From Deroplatys truncata (taxonomy: Eukaryota; Arthropoda; Insecta; Mantodea; Mantidae): a stretch of 64,000 nt of DNA. Both the position numbers and the translations under genes were made by a program. The stretch is from positions 2,232,001 through 2,296,000 of the forward strand of contig CM060985.1 in the NCBI GenBank assembly GCA_030765065.1, in the 5' to 3' direction. Shown piece by piece: positions 10,388 through 19,680 of the stretch (position 1 is its first letter; every line of letters starts with the position of its first letter). Under the pieces are notes generated by a model. The model was not told the DNA's origin and ran no database searches. It saw nothing but the letters and a program-made list of their open reading frames with translations.

Positions 10388-10432
<45 letters not shown>
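10378..10432 (+). repeat. TAA/TTA microsatellite
   Basis: A short ttattattatt run followed by about fifteen consecutive taa units, inside the minus-strand LINE relic. On the minus strand it adds a long Leu/Ile run to an open frame, an artefact of the repeat. Confidence 0.95.
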
Positions 10433-10433
<1 letters not shown>

Positions 10434-11560
10434 GGGAAAGACCATTCCCCAAAGGCGACTTGTAAACAATGGAATAATTGAGGATGAGCGTAACGTTAGG
10501 TCAATGCTACTAAAAGTGTTGTAAGCTATGTTAGAGTAGGATCTGTGAAATTTAGTACAACTAAATCATTAGCATGGATTAAACACTCAATTATTTTCCC
10601 TCGTTGGTTAGTATTATTACAACCCCACAATATGAAGGGATGTGGAAGTAGATCAGAGATGTTGGTGTAGAGACACAGCTTGTGTGGGACGATGTGATAC
10701 CAGCACTAGTGGACATTGTCAGCACGAAAGTTGGCAAATAATTCCTGGGCTGTAGTTACGAATTAGTAGCTGTAAATCTTCCAACTGAGCTTGAAATCCG
10801 TTTAAAGTCCATTGTAGTATGGCCGCTATTTTCTTATAGGTAGCAGTTACAGGATTTGGCTCACACTGGCTTTAGTTACTACGTTTCTGAACAGAAGCCA
10901 ACAGCGAGTCGTTCTGTTTTTAAGCCTGGAAGATACAGGTGAAACTTATGCAGGGCATCAGCAACGCTTTGTGTAGCCCAGGACGACTTGTATAGGTCGC
11001 GAGTTCCCAAAGAGATGTCGTAGAAACGGCAGAGTTATTAAAGATTGCAATACTAGTTTAATTAATAGAAGTAATTCACTTAAGTTCGCAGCATCTTCTG
11101 TAATCTTAGATCATCATCAGACGATTCATATTCTCTTGATGAGGCTGATAACCTGACGTCTGTGGCATTACTGGTTGTTGAGGCAGGTCATATTTGGGGT
11201 GCTATCTTATTTGGGAGTTTCTGAGAGAATAGGTGGCGTACTGCTTTTGGACTCAAGTCAGAGGTAGAAGGAGGAAGAATAGCAACATGCAGGGACATGG
11301 CGGGCTACATGACCTGTAGGGGTATAAATCTAGTCGTTGTACTTAACCTGCAACTTTTCTGGGATTTTTTCTAAGATAGTACGAGAAATATAAAGTTGCC
11401 TCCTAAAAGTCAGAATACCAGTTGCAGCTCTAATGTGGAGGACGTGGGGTAATACCTATTGCAATCAGGTGGTTTTCCAGTACATTGTTTGGGATCTCTG
11501 GGCAAGCATACCCAGACAGAATTACTGTCAGGAGAGTGCTATGCTCCAGAGATTTACCAT

Positions 11561-11839
11561 TAACGGAAATCCTTTCTGCTAAGTTCTTGAGCTATTGTTT
11601 TACTTGGCAAGCACATCCTGTTATTGGATATACGTGAGACGAGGATTACCCATAGCAAATATGTAGCGCATGAGCTTCTATCACGATGACTAGATCCGCA
11701 CTGGGCGACGGCAGAATATCTGGTGTTAGGTTAACTCTGGGTTTAGGAGACGTCATTGATGGATGATTTGGCCGTACACACGGACATGAATACACTTCCC
11801 TTCCTGTTTAACTATTTCAATAAGAAAAATGTCCAGATT
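11561..11839. other. Unassigned single-copy-like sequence
   Basis: No convincing coding, RNA or repeat signal. It may be the upstream part of the decayed minus-strand LINE gag, but I cannot read a domain. Confidence 0.3.
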
Positions 11840-12235
11840 TATGATGAGCTTGTTTGGAAATCCAAGGCCTACTCTGTTCTAAAGATATTTACATATATCT
11901 TTGATTTTCTGGGAATAGCCTGTGAGGTGCTCTTCATTCGGAAGGAATTTTGATTAATATTTGTTTAATTGGTAAACGTAAAGCGATAGACGAAAACGTA
12001 CTACATAAAAGTGCAGATCTTTTTTAAAATGCAATTTATTTCAAATAACTTTATTGTGGCATAAGCCATTTCCGAGATATCCTATATTAATAGTTCGAAT
12101 TGCTCAATACTTTGTCATTGCGTCAAGATCCTGTCAGTTTTCAACTACTTCTCGCGATGTCATAGAAAGAGTATGGTATTTTAAGGCAGCATATATCGCC
12201 CAGTTGGCTATCTTTGTTCCGTTTGTATCTACAGT
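11840..12235 (+). repeat. Dispersed family A, copy 1
   Basis: Shares with copies 2, 3, 4, 6 and 7 landmark strings such as gattttctgggaatagcctg, cttcattcggaaggaatttt, gtaaacgtaaagcgatagac, ccatttccgagatatcc and tctcgcgatgtcat. The short frame with FLGIACEVLFIRKEF occurs here and, on the opposite strand, in copy 6, because the DNA is repeated and not because a protein is conserved. The 5' half of the family is missing in this copy. Confidence 0.85.
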
Positions 12236-12354
12236 GGTTTTCCCACACACCGTAGGGCTGCTGCTCGGACTCTCGACGACAGTTGTAAATTCCCTCACGG
12301 TCTCATAGTTGCAATTATAATAAGCACATACCTTACCCTAAGAAATGCCCTTCT

Positions 12355-12910
12355 CTATCTCCGGCATCTTCTCAACAAAGTTTCGTTTACACTTGAGGAG
12401 AATTCAATATCTGAAATTGAATGAATTTCTCTTTGATGTTTTCTTTTATTTTTTACAATGTATATACGTGATCATCAGAGTCGGATAAATTTCTGTGTTT
12501 GGAGCTTGCAAAATGATAGGATGATTGACCCACACTTAAGATTCATGGTCACAAAATAGCAGATATTGGAGTACAGAGAAACCCGATTTTACACGCGAGA
12601 TTCCGTTGCATGACGCGAAAATTGGTTAGCAGTAAACGCATACAGAATAATAGTATGTAACAATAAATGCAGATATAGGACAGCTTTTGAACAGGTAACC
12701 GACGTTCAATGTCAGTCAAGAACCTGCTAGCGCGTCGTTAAATTTAATTCAGCAAATGTTTGAAAATGGGGTCACGATACCTGTTTAACTGTATGCAAGA
12801 AGCCCCCGTACTACCTAAAAGAAAACATCAGGCGAGAAATTCATTCAATTACGAATATTGAATTGTCCTCTATGAAATTGCCAATTTGCTGAGAAAAAGC
12901 CAAGAATGTG
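12355..12910. mobile_element. MITE-like element with about 90-bp terminal inverted repeats
   Basis: Left end about 12361-12450 and right end about 12811-12903 are inverted copies: outer tctcaacaaa / tctcagcaaa, then gaggagaattcaatat / gaggacaattcaatat, then attgaatgaatttctc in both, then tgatgttttcttttA in both. The 360-bp interior has no coding frame. Length, AT-richness, long inverted ends and lack of a transposase fit a MITE (a non-autonomous DNA transposon). I could not identify a target-site duplication, so the superfamily is open. Confidence 0.7.
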
Positions 12911-12964
12911 TGCATCTCTTATGATAAGGTACCAATGTGAGGTGCTTGCGGGGATTTTATAAAG

Positions 12965-13760
12965 AGGCGACAAAAGTATTCGAATAATATAACACTTTAC
13001 ATTGTATTATAAACAACGTAATATTTATTTAGCAGTGTTGAGTTTTTAAACACATAAACATTGACATTCTGCATCTCGGAAACTATATTTAAAATATAAT
13101 ATTTCATATATTTATCACACAATTGTACTGCTGTTCCACTTATTGGTCGACGACAAAGTTTTTGAGCAACTTGGCTGGATGCCCCCTACCGTTGTATCTG
13201 TACTGTGCCTCGAAATAGTCGCTCAAAGTTGTTGAGTTCTCGTAATGTAAGCCTTCACAAGCAAAATGGGACGTAAAGGTACGCAGACAACGTGGAAGAG
13301 CGAAATATTGCAATAAATATGTAAATCAGAACAGATCCCTCTCTGAAATTGCAAGTGCAGTCAACAGAAGCAGTGTTCTGCCTCAAATAGTCTTGTAATT
13401 ATACTTAGAAATGACGCTCCTTTGCCAACAGAAACCATTGCTGAAGAGGAATCCAAGAATGGGTGCATCTGAGATTACAGTTAACTAGAGGAAACCATGT
13501 CAATCGTGTCAACCAGAAAAAGCGTCCAGAATTTGCTAAGGTGGTAAAGCGAATGCAATTCTGGGACCACGTTAGAGAGTTACACTCCGGAGACTACCAA
13601 ATACAGAATGGGAACCTAATAAAATGGTACATGGAGACAGTGAACTGGATCATGAACGAGTTTGATACAATCGCCACGTTTAAATCCTATAGAGAAGATA
13701 CGGAGGAGCGTGTGAGGAAACATCCATCACAAGCAAGGACCATCTGAAACAACTCCAATA
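12965..13760 (+). pseudogene. Decayed Tc1-like transposase
   Basis: In the family this enzyme cuts and pastes the transposon through a DDE catalytic domain. From ATG 13266 the sequence reads MGRKGTQTTWKSEILQ then a stop; in the next frame NQNRSLSEIASAVNRSS, the first helix-turn-helix of Tc1-type enzymes; then NPRMGASEITV; and from 13463 the frame ending at 13747 with NRVNQKKRPEFAKVV and MQFWDHV, and further on DTIATFK, which line up with the region around the first catalytic Asp. The Asp-containing SDES-like motif is gone (RELHSGDYQ). The part beyond, with the other two catalytic residues, is not seen. gacaaaagtattcgaat at about 12969 resembles a Tc1-family inverted end; I found no right end. 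Confidence 0.6.
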
Positions 13761-13779
13761 TGGACAAAAAAAACCACAT

Positions 13780-14124
13780 ATACATTCAATGCCTAAAAGA
13801 CTCTTGGCAGTAATTCAAAGAAAGGGAGTGGATGATTACTATATACTAGTAGTTCTCTTTTCGAATAGTTATGTTCATATGTAAAAGTTTTACTTGTGGG
13901 GGAGTTTACATGTTAAACTGAAGACTCAAGTTCAATTTATGTATACTTTCTTTGCAGAGCTATAAAATGCTTCTAATGTCTGGCCCTGTACGTGTTTGGG
14001 CGGTACTGCCGGTGTGTAATGCAGGTACGAGTATTCCTGCAACTTTTCTAAAGTCCCTTCTACACGATCAAACTTTTTTTCCAATTCAAGAGTTTACAAG
14101 AAAAATTGTCAAACATGTTTACTT
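13780..14124. other. Unassigned AT-rich sequence
   Basis: No coding or RNA gene is recognisable. A stretch at 14065-14110 (acacgatcaaa, ttcaagagttt, ttgtcaaa) resembles the reverse complement of 15480-15575, suggesting a further old dispersed repeat, but the match is short and gapped. Confidence 0.3.
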
Positions 14125-14760
14125 TCTCTACTACGTACAGTAAGTAGGGGAAGTATTGTATTCCACCCAAAAATTCGATACCGAGATTTCACCGGAAATA
14201 CATGTTTTGAGATCCCCTGAATCCAAAAAAAGCATTTTTGGAAACATGTCCGTGTGTGTGTCTGTCTGTCTGTGAACAGCATAACTCGGAAACGAACAGT
14301 CGGACAAACACCAAACTTGGTATTTAGGTTCAGTATCTTCCAGAGATGTGACACGAAGGTTTTCAAGAAAATCCCCCCACCCCAGATTACCCTCTACATG
14401 GAACATTTTTCGAAAATTTTAATTGTCTCAAAAATGGCTCTAACGATTTTGATTAAAATATCATATGTTTAAGATATTTTCATGACAAATGAAATGTATA
14501 TCTTGAATTTTCTGGAAATGTCTCCAAAAGTATTCTTCATTGTGAACGACTTTTGCGTAACTGGTAAACCATAAGAGATAGACAAAAATTTACTACACAA
14601 CAAATGTAGATCGCGTTAAAATATACAAGTTATGTCATATACATTTTTTGTTGTTGAATGAACCATTTTCGAGATATTGCTTCTTATTCCCTTAAATTTT
14701 CTAATACTTATACTTTTTCTCAAATGGGAATTCGTTATTCTTTTTTTGTCCTGGTAATGC
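14125..14760 (+). repeat. Dispersed family A, copy 2 (the most complete plus-strand copy)
   Basis: Starts near acgtacagtaagtagggg and runs through aaaattcgataccgag, a tgtctgtctgtctg run, ataactcggaaacgaac, caccaaacttggtatttagg, aaatggctctaacgattttg, catgacaaatgaaatgtata, ttgaattttctgg and ccattttcgagatatt. The order of landmarks equals that of copy 6 on the minus strand. No long frame is shared, so the family looks non-coding. The class of element is not recognised. Confidence 0.85.
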
Positions 14761-15829
14761 AAAGAGAACCACATAGCAACCTTGATATCTCGATTAACAT
14801 GAAGCATATAAGCGTAAGCGTTTGTAAAAATAGTTTGTACAAGAGTAGAGAAAGTCACGTGAGTGTAACGCATCAGATTTTTCAGTATGTGACAAGATTG
14901 GACAAGACTTGACAATGTCATAAATGTGTATTTAGAAGCTGTCTTTTTTCAAACTGAAACCCTTCAGAACACATTAATAAATAATTTATCACGCACAAAG
15001 CAATTTACTATTTGTGTCACGGTATAACAATTCGCAATGAAATACTGTTCTTTACTAATATTATGTAGCACTTTCACGTATTATATCCAAAAAAGCCATT
15101 ATGATTATGGAATACAATGGAAATAACACCAACCGATAGGTTAACCACACTATATAACATTGCATTAATGTATACTCAGTTCGGAAATCTGCCTGGCAGT
15201 TATTTCTTCATCTTGTGGTCATCCACATAGTCCTAGACATAGGGACATGACCAGCCTAATCTACACCTTCTTTAAGATGGTCTAGCTCACTATAGGGTCT
15301 ACAGATAGATATACGACATTCCTTGGCCGAGTAGTCATTTTTGTTTACTTTTCGCTATACGCCATGTTGCAGATTTCGTGACGCACTGTAAATACTCGCA
15401 TTTCATTGGCTAAAGCCTTCAAAGTATTGTCAAATCTTTGATCGTTCAGAGCATGTCCTTATTTGTTTTCAAGACTTTCAAAGAATTTAAAAGTTTTGGA
15501 AGCAATTTGACAAGAAAAGTTGTGACAACTCTTGAAAGGTCTTGTAAAGTATTGAATTTGATCGTGTACAATAGTTTGTAATAGAGGGAAACTGTGTTGA
15601 AGGGTTTAGCGCGTATGACATTGACCAGGAAGCAGCAGGAACCCAGCACCAGGGGGAGAACATTAAATATTTACATAGAGTCGTCGTCTCTCAGACGCGC
15701 TCACGGTACAATGTTCACATCGCTTTCTCTGTTCACTCATCTACTTCTTCTTAATCGAGATAAACGTTGTAGGCTAGAGCGATACAGTCAAGATTTTTAA
15801 AACGTTTTGTGATGGCTTTGAAACGCCAT
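14761..15829. other. Unassigned AT-rich sequence
   Basis: No gene, RNA or clear repeat. A few old repeat traces (gacaagattggacaagactt at 14883) recur loosely at 15480-15575. The short frames are no longer than expected by chance. Confidence 0.35.
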
Positions 15830-16345
15830 GCCTTCCCATAACAAATAGCGACTTACCAATGAAAAAGTTATAAATATTTGAAAATTCAAACCAATAACAA
15901 AGAATATCTCGGAAATGATTTTAACGTCACAAACATTTTATTGAATTAAATTGTGTACTTTAACCAGAACCACATTTTATGTGCAGTAAGGTTTTGTCTA
16001 CCTCTTGCGGTTTACCAGTCACACAAAAATCATTCAGAAAGAAGAGGACTTCATAGGTTGTTCCCAGAAAATTGAAGATATACATTTTATTAGTCATGTA
16101 AATATCTTAAACATATGGTACTTTAATAAAAGTCGCTGGAACCATTTTTGAGAAAATGAAAAATAATTAACTGTTTCATTGTAAAGAATACTTTAGGGTG
16201 GGAGGACTTCCTTGAAAATCTTCGTGTAACATCCTAAATTCAAGTACCAAGTTTGGTATTTTTCATGTTCTCTCTGTCACACACCGTTTTCTAAAATGCT
16301 TTTTATTCATTCAGGAAGCCTCAAAACAAATTTTGGAAGGAAATG
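15830..16345 (-). repeat. Dispersed family A, copy 3
   Basis: Minus-strand copy: aatatctcggaaatgatttt, gaagaggacttcatagg, ttcccagaaaattgaagata, agtcatgtaaatatc, gaaccatttttgagaaaatg and accaagtttggtattttt appear in the reverse order of copy 2. The family's 3' end is missing. Confidence 0.85.
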
Positions 16346-16386
16346 TGTGTTGACACGAATACACCTCTTGAGCGTATCAGAAATGA

Positions 16387-16749
16387 TTGACAGCAACTAT
16401 ATACTCTCCACTTCAAAAACGCTCATGTGTTACGTTGACATTACCCACTATCGTCTATGAGAAACGCGCAGCACCCACTGCTTCATCTACTGCAGAAAGG
16501 TCCATTCTGATGTATTGCAACAATCAAGAGGAAAGGTTTCTCATAGCCAAAAACTTCTCTGTAACGTCACAATCTCCTCGGTCGCTTGGGGTTAAACCTA
16601 CTAAAGTGACTACAGTGTCAGGCGGAGAGAACATACTTACCGTTAATATTCAGAACCAAACTTTGTTTCAAGTTGCAGCGTATCAAGCCAGCTTTAAGTA
16701 CATTAACGGTGTTAAATTTACGCTAAACTCATGTGCGCATATCGATTAA
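16387..16749 (+). CDS. Orphan 120-codon ORF, function unknown
   Basis: I do not recognise this product. The frame runs from ATG 16387 to TAA 16747-16749 and encodes 120 residues of balanced composition, with no low-complexity run, no transmembrane segment and no signal peptide. The C-terminal half alternates polar and hydrophobic residues (SGGENILTVNIQNQTLF, then QVAAYQASFKYINGVKF), like beta strands. It starts 40 bp after a family A copy and lies in an AT-rich gene-free region, where an open frame this long and this balanced is unusual. The upstream part, before about residue 40, may not be coding. It could be an exon, a piece of a mobile element, an integrated viral fragment, or chance; nothing in the sequence decides between them. 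Confidence 0.25.
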   Translation: MTATIYSPLQKRSCVTLTLPTIVYEKRAAPTASSTAERSILMYCNNQEERFLIAKNFSVTSQSPRSLGVKPTKVTTVSGGENILTVNIQNQTLFQVAAYQASFKYINGVKFTLNSCAHID

Positions 16750-17345
16750 TGAAGATTTAAATTGCAAATGTTTCGTCTTTCACACAAATCGTAATCGCTT
16801 CCATTGCCAACTCAAATAAAAAGGAATAAAAAAGTGCGATATTACAGAAGGCTTTAGAATTTTCCGGGTTAAGAGGGAATTAGAATGGAGTCGATTATAA
16901 ATGTATACGTTTCAACAGATTTATTGCGTCACTAGAAGGACTTACCACACCTTGGTATAATAACCTCCCCGTGTGTTGCCTTGTGAAACTTCCCTCTGGC
17001 GGTGGAACAATCATCGGCAGGTTTTAGCTTCTCTTTGGTCCAGTGTTTATTTAATAACACCAACATCGTCTTTACATAATACAGAAAGCTTTAACAGAAG
17101 CTGGTGAAGATTCCGCGCTACCAACTTAACCATAGTCTGTGAAAAAAAGTAATCTTCTCAGTCGATAATCATAAAATATCGGTTCTCTCTTGATACAGCC
17201 TGCCCTGCTAACGAACCGCATTAATAAAGGAAAACTTTATTACTTGACGTTGGTATCGTTTCGTTACAAGTTCCACTCAACTGCTGTGCTCGTATCGGCG
17301 GCCTTTTAGCACCCACTGTTGGCAAGCCTGCTAACTCGTATGCAC
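16750..17345. other. Unassigned sequence after the orphan ORF
   Basis: No gene or repeat recognised. aataaa-type signals occur at about 16815, which could end a transcript of the orphan ORF, but the region is AT-rich and such strings are common by chance. Confidence 0.3.
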
Positions 17346-17495
17346 TTGTTTGGATTTTGTACATTATATAATACTTCCACACTCTGGGAATAATCTTGGT
17401 TAGACAAAAATTCCCACCCTAGCCGGGAATCGAACCCGGTAACCCTCGCAAAGCAGACAGGTGCTCTACCGGTTGAGCTGCCAGCTCGAGTCTCT
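17346..17495 (-). repeat. tRNA-related SINE-like sequence
   Basis: On the minus strand a type 2 RNA polymerase III promoter is visible: A box tggcagctcaaccggtagag (17464-17483) and B box ggttcgattcc (17426-17436). The D stem (gctc/gagc) and T stem (ccggg/cccgg) pair. The acceptor strands do not pair and the anticodon stem is poor, so this is a tRNA-derived head rather than a tRNA gene. The body downstream (gggaatttttgtctaacc and on) is of uncertain length; the 17346 limit is a guess. Confidence 0.65.
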
Positions 17496-18239
17496 TTGTT
17501 TTGCTGTGTCTTAGTTGTATATTAAATATCCGCCTCATTTGTTTTACTCTACATGTGCCGTAACAAAAACAGTTCCATGGCCTTCTTCATAAGCTCCATT
17601 GTATTCAAGTACAACGGCGTTGTAAATAGTTTTTACTATAAAAGTGATTTATGAATTTAAATTAGAAGGTGCTTTATAGCCTACGTCTGTCAGAAAGCAC
17701 AGCGCTTTTCAGTGGTTAAAGAATTATCAAAATCGGTTTGGTTTGTGAGCTAAGATTGATAGGATAAACGTGGGAAGACAACAAAAACAAGGTGAAGGAA
17801 GCCTGACGCTGACACATCGATCTGGTCCGGGGTGTTGTAGGATCGATATGCCCGGCGTTGCAGCGCCAATAATGGGGTAATCTTCCCCTCGTGGTCTGGC
17901 GCCATCACGTGAGACAATGTTTACGTCGCGCACCAGACCCCCGGCCCACCTTAATTACGTGATCTGCCTTTGTAACTACAGACGGGCAAAATACGTACTT
18001 CATCTTATACTCGAAGCTGTTAGTTCAAAATAACTGACTTTATAGATTTTGTTCATATTAAATAAAAAGATATGAAATTAGAAGTTTGATTATCGAGAAA
18101 CCCTTTAATTTAGAAAAAGGAGGTCACTGGTTGCTTTGTCCTTGCTTAATGCTAACTACAATATACCACTAAGAAACAAATCTGATATGTTACATTCACA
18201 TACTTTCTCTACCCTCTATCGTTTATTAGTTTGTATAAC
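17496..18239. other. Unassigned, with a GC-rich patch at 17790-17945
   Basis: Mostly AT-rich. The patch at 17790-17945 is GC- and CpG-rich against this background and contains an open minus-strand frame (17933 to 17727, 68 codons; GARPRGEDYPIIGAATPG). It stands out like an inserted fragment, but I recognise no family. Confidence 0.35.
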
Positions 18240-18810
18240 AACTGTTCTTACTAAAGCGTGTTTTCCTATCTACTACATTTTACTCGCGACAAACCCTTGC
18301 AGAAACAGCTACATTACACATTTCGTTATAGAGAACAGCGATAGGCAAATGTTTAACAACTGAAAATCGACAGGACAAGAATGACAAAGTATTGAACCAT
18401 TAGTAACGGATATGTTGGAAACGGCTGATACCAGAACAAGTTATTGGAAATTAATTGTACGTTTTAAATAGATCTACAGTTTTCGTCTATCGCTAACGTT
18501 TACCAGTTATACAACATTCCTTCCGAATGAAGAGGACTTCACAGGATATTTCCAGAAAATTCATGATGTACATATTATTTGTCATTTAAATGTTTTTAGT
18601 ATACGGCATTTTAATCAAATCGTTAGAAAATAATCTTCTATGTAAAGGGTAGTTGGGTTGAAGCGATTTTCCTGAAAATCTTTGGAAGGTACTCAAGTTT
18701 CATGTTTTGAGTTATGCTGTTCACAGACACGGACCCTTTTTTATTCAGGGACCTTAAAACACTATTCCCAACAACATTTCGATATAGAATTGTGATACCT
18801 ACAGGGCCGT
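18240..18810 (-). repeat. Dispersed family A, copy 4
   Basis: Contains ttttcctatctacta, gaaacagctacattacacat, ttcgttatagagaacagcga (the family's 3' end, shared with copy 6), then tttcgtctatcgctaacgtt, cttccgaatgaagaggactt, tccagaaaattcatgatg and tttagtatacggcatttt. This copy and copy 6 define the 3' limit of the family. Confidence 0.85.
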
Positions 18811-19374
18811 ATTTAGGGTTCAAGCCACCCCTCGAAACTTCTGACAGCTTTATTCATAGCAAACCAATATGGGAAAATGTTGTTAGATAAGAGTCTAGCA
18901 CATTTACAAGAAAAAGGGAAACTTAATACCGTCGACTTACATACGTAAGGTGACCATACATTTCGCAGTCTCCATGTTTTTTATTCTGGTGAGTTTTTCT
19001 TGTCTATATAACGTCTATAGGTACATGTGGGATACTGTCAAGTTTAGATCTACTTGTGGCAAACCCTCCCCTAATTTTTTTTCTGAATACCTACTATGTG
19101 GTTACGTGGTACAAAACGTAATACAACAGAAGGTAATTAATTTCGCACGTGACGTCACGTAACTGGCTTGTTGGAAAGGGTGGTGCGGGGTTTTCCGTGG
19201 AAACATTGGCTCAGGTTTTTTAAATGTTTTTCGCAGGAAACTCTGTGTATAGAATATTTGGAAATTATATTAAAAGCAAAAAATCATGTATTGCAAAATA
19301 TGAAGATTTGACTAAAATATTATGAAATATATTTTGTTTTGTCACGTGGATTGAATTGTACACAACGCATGTTC
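18811..19374. other. Unassigned AT-rich sequence
   Basis: No gene or known repeat seen. The palindrome cgtgacgtcacg at about 19148-19159 holds a perfect CRE-like TGACGTCA, which may be chance. Confidence 0.3.
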
Positions 19375-19680
19375 CCACAATGAAGGTTTATATCGTCCAG
19401 TCCCCTCCCTGCTGCATGATGACGGTCTTCCACCCAGAAACTTGATACGCACAAGGTCCATGTGTAACAGCATAAATCAAAAACGAAAACTTGGTACAGC
19501 GTTCTTCAAGGGTGCAACATGAGTATTTTCAAAACACTCCCTCTACATGGAATATGTTTCGTTATTTCTGATTTTCTAAAAATACCTAACGACTAATATC
19601 ATGTGTTTAAGAATTCTGCATGGCAAATAAAAAAAAAAATTTCTGGGAATAGCCTGCAGGACCTGTTTATCGGAGGGGAA
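19375..19680 (+). repeat. Dispersed family A, copy 5, left part
   Basis: Recognised by cagcataaatcaaaaacg, acttggtacagcgttcttc, tacatggaatatgtttcg, tcatgtgtttaagaattctg and ctgggaatagcctg. The copy breaks off shortly after this point, where the 65-bp satellite starts, and its remainder is seen beyond the array at about 26285. Confidence 0.75.

Larger units (their letters stand above)
9640..11560 (-). pseudogene. Degenerate minus-strand Jockey-like LINE
   Basis: Read on the minus strand from high to low coordinates. About 11560-11350: a gag-like stretch ending in an IPNNV...IGITPRPPH pattern (weak). About 10845-10740: endonuclease start AILQWTLNGF then LEDLQLLIRNYSPGIIC, as in LINE endonucleases (IIQWNINGL...). 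About 10690-10510: HPFILWGCNNTNQRGKIIE, matching the region after the conserved GDFNAH box, which is itself deleted. 10452-10003: linker with NFHKANW, WWND and KRTSWLKFLSSL. About 9960-9640: reverse-transcriptase N-terminal part (FTTKEVEETLHKC; IFNDILSFKCFPAQW; KRLRWFLENT). Stops and frame changes are frequent and the catalytic reverse-transcriptase core is absent. It is a different element from the LINE at 1-8872. Confidence 0.7.

Noticed and set aside
9640..10452. Twin-priming inversion of the minus-strand LINE
   Set aside because: Twin priming inverts a 5' part without duplicating it; here the same segment is present in both orientations.
11756..12308. Short frames with FLGIACEVLFIRKEF, seemingly conserved with 27429-27668
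   Set aside because: The similarity comes from the dispersed DNA repeat (family A); other copies have stops and shifts in the same frame.
14040..15600. A second dispersed family linking 14065-14115 and 15480-15575 in inverted orientation
   Set aside because: Only short strings such as acacgatcaaa and ttcaagagtt agree and the alignment is gapped; not enough to claim.
17420..17490. Functional tRNA gene on the minus strand
   Set aside because: The acceptor stem does not pair and the anticodon stem is poor, despite good A and B boxes.
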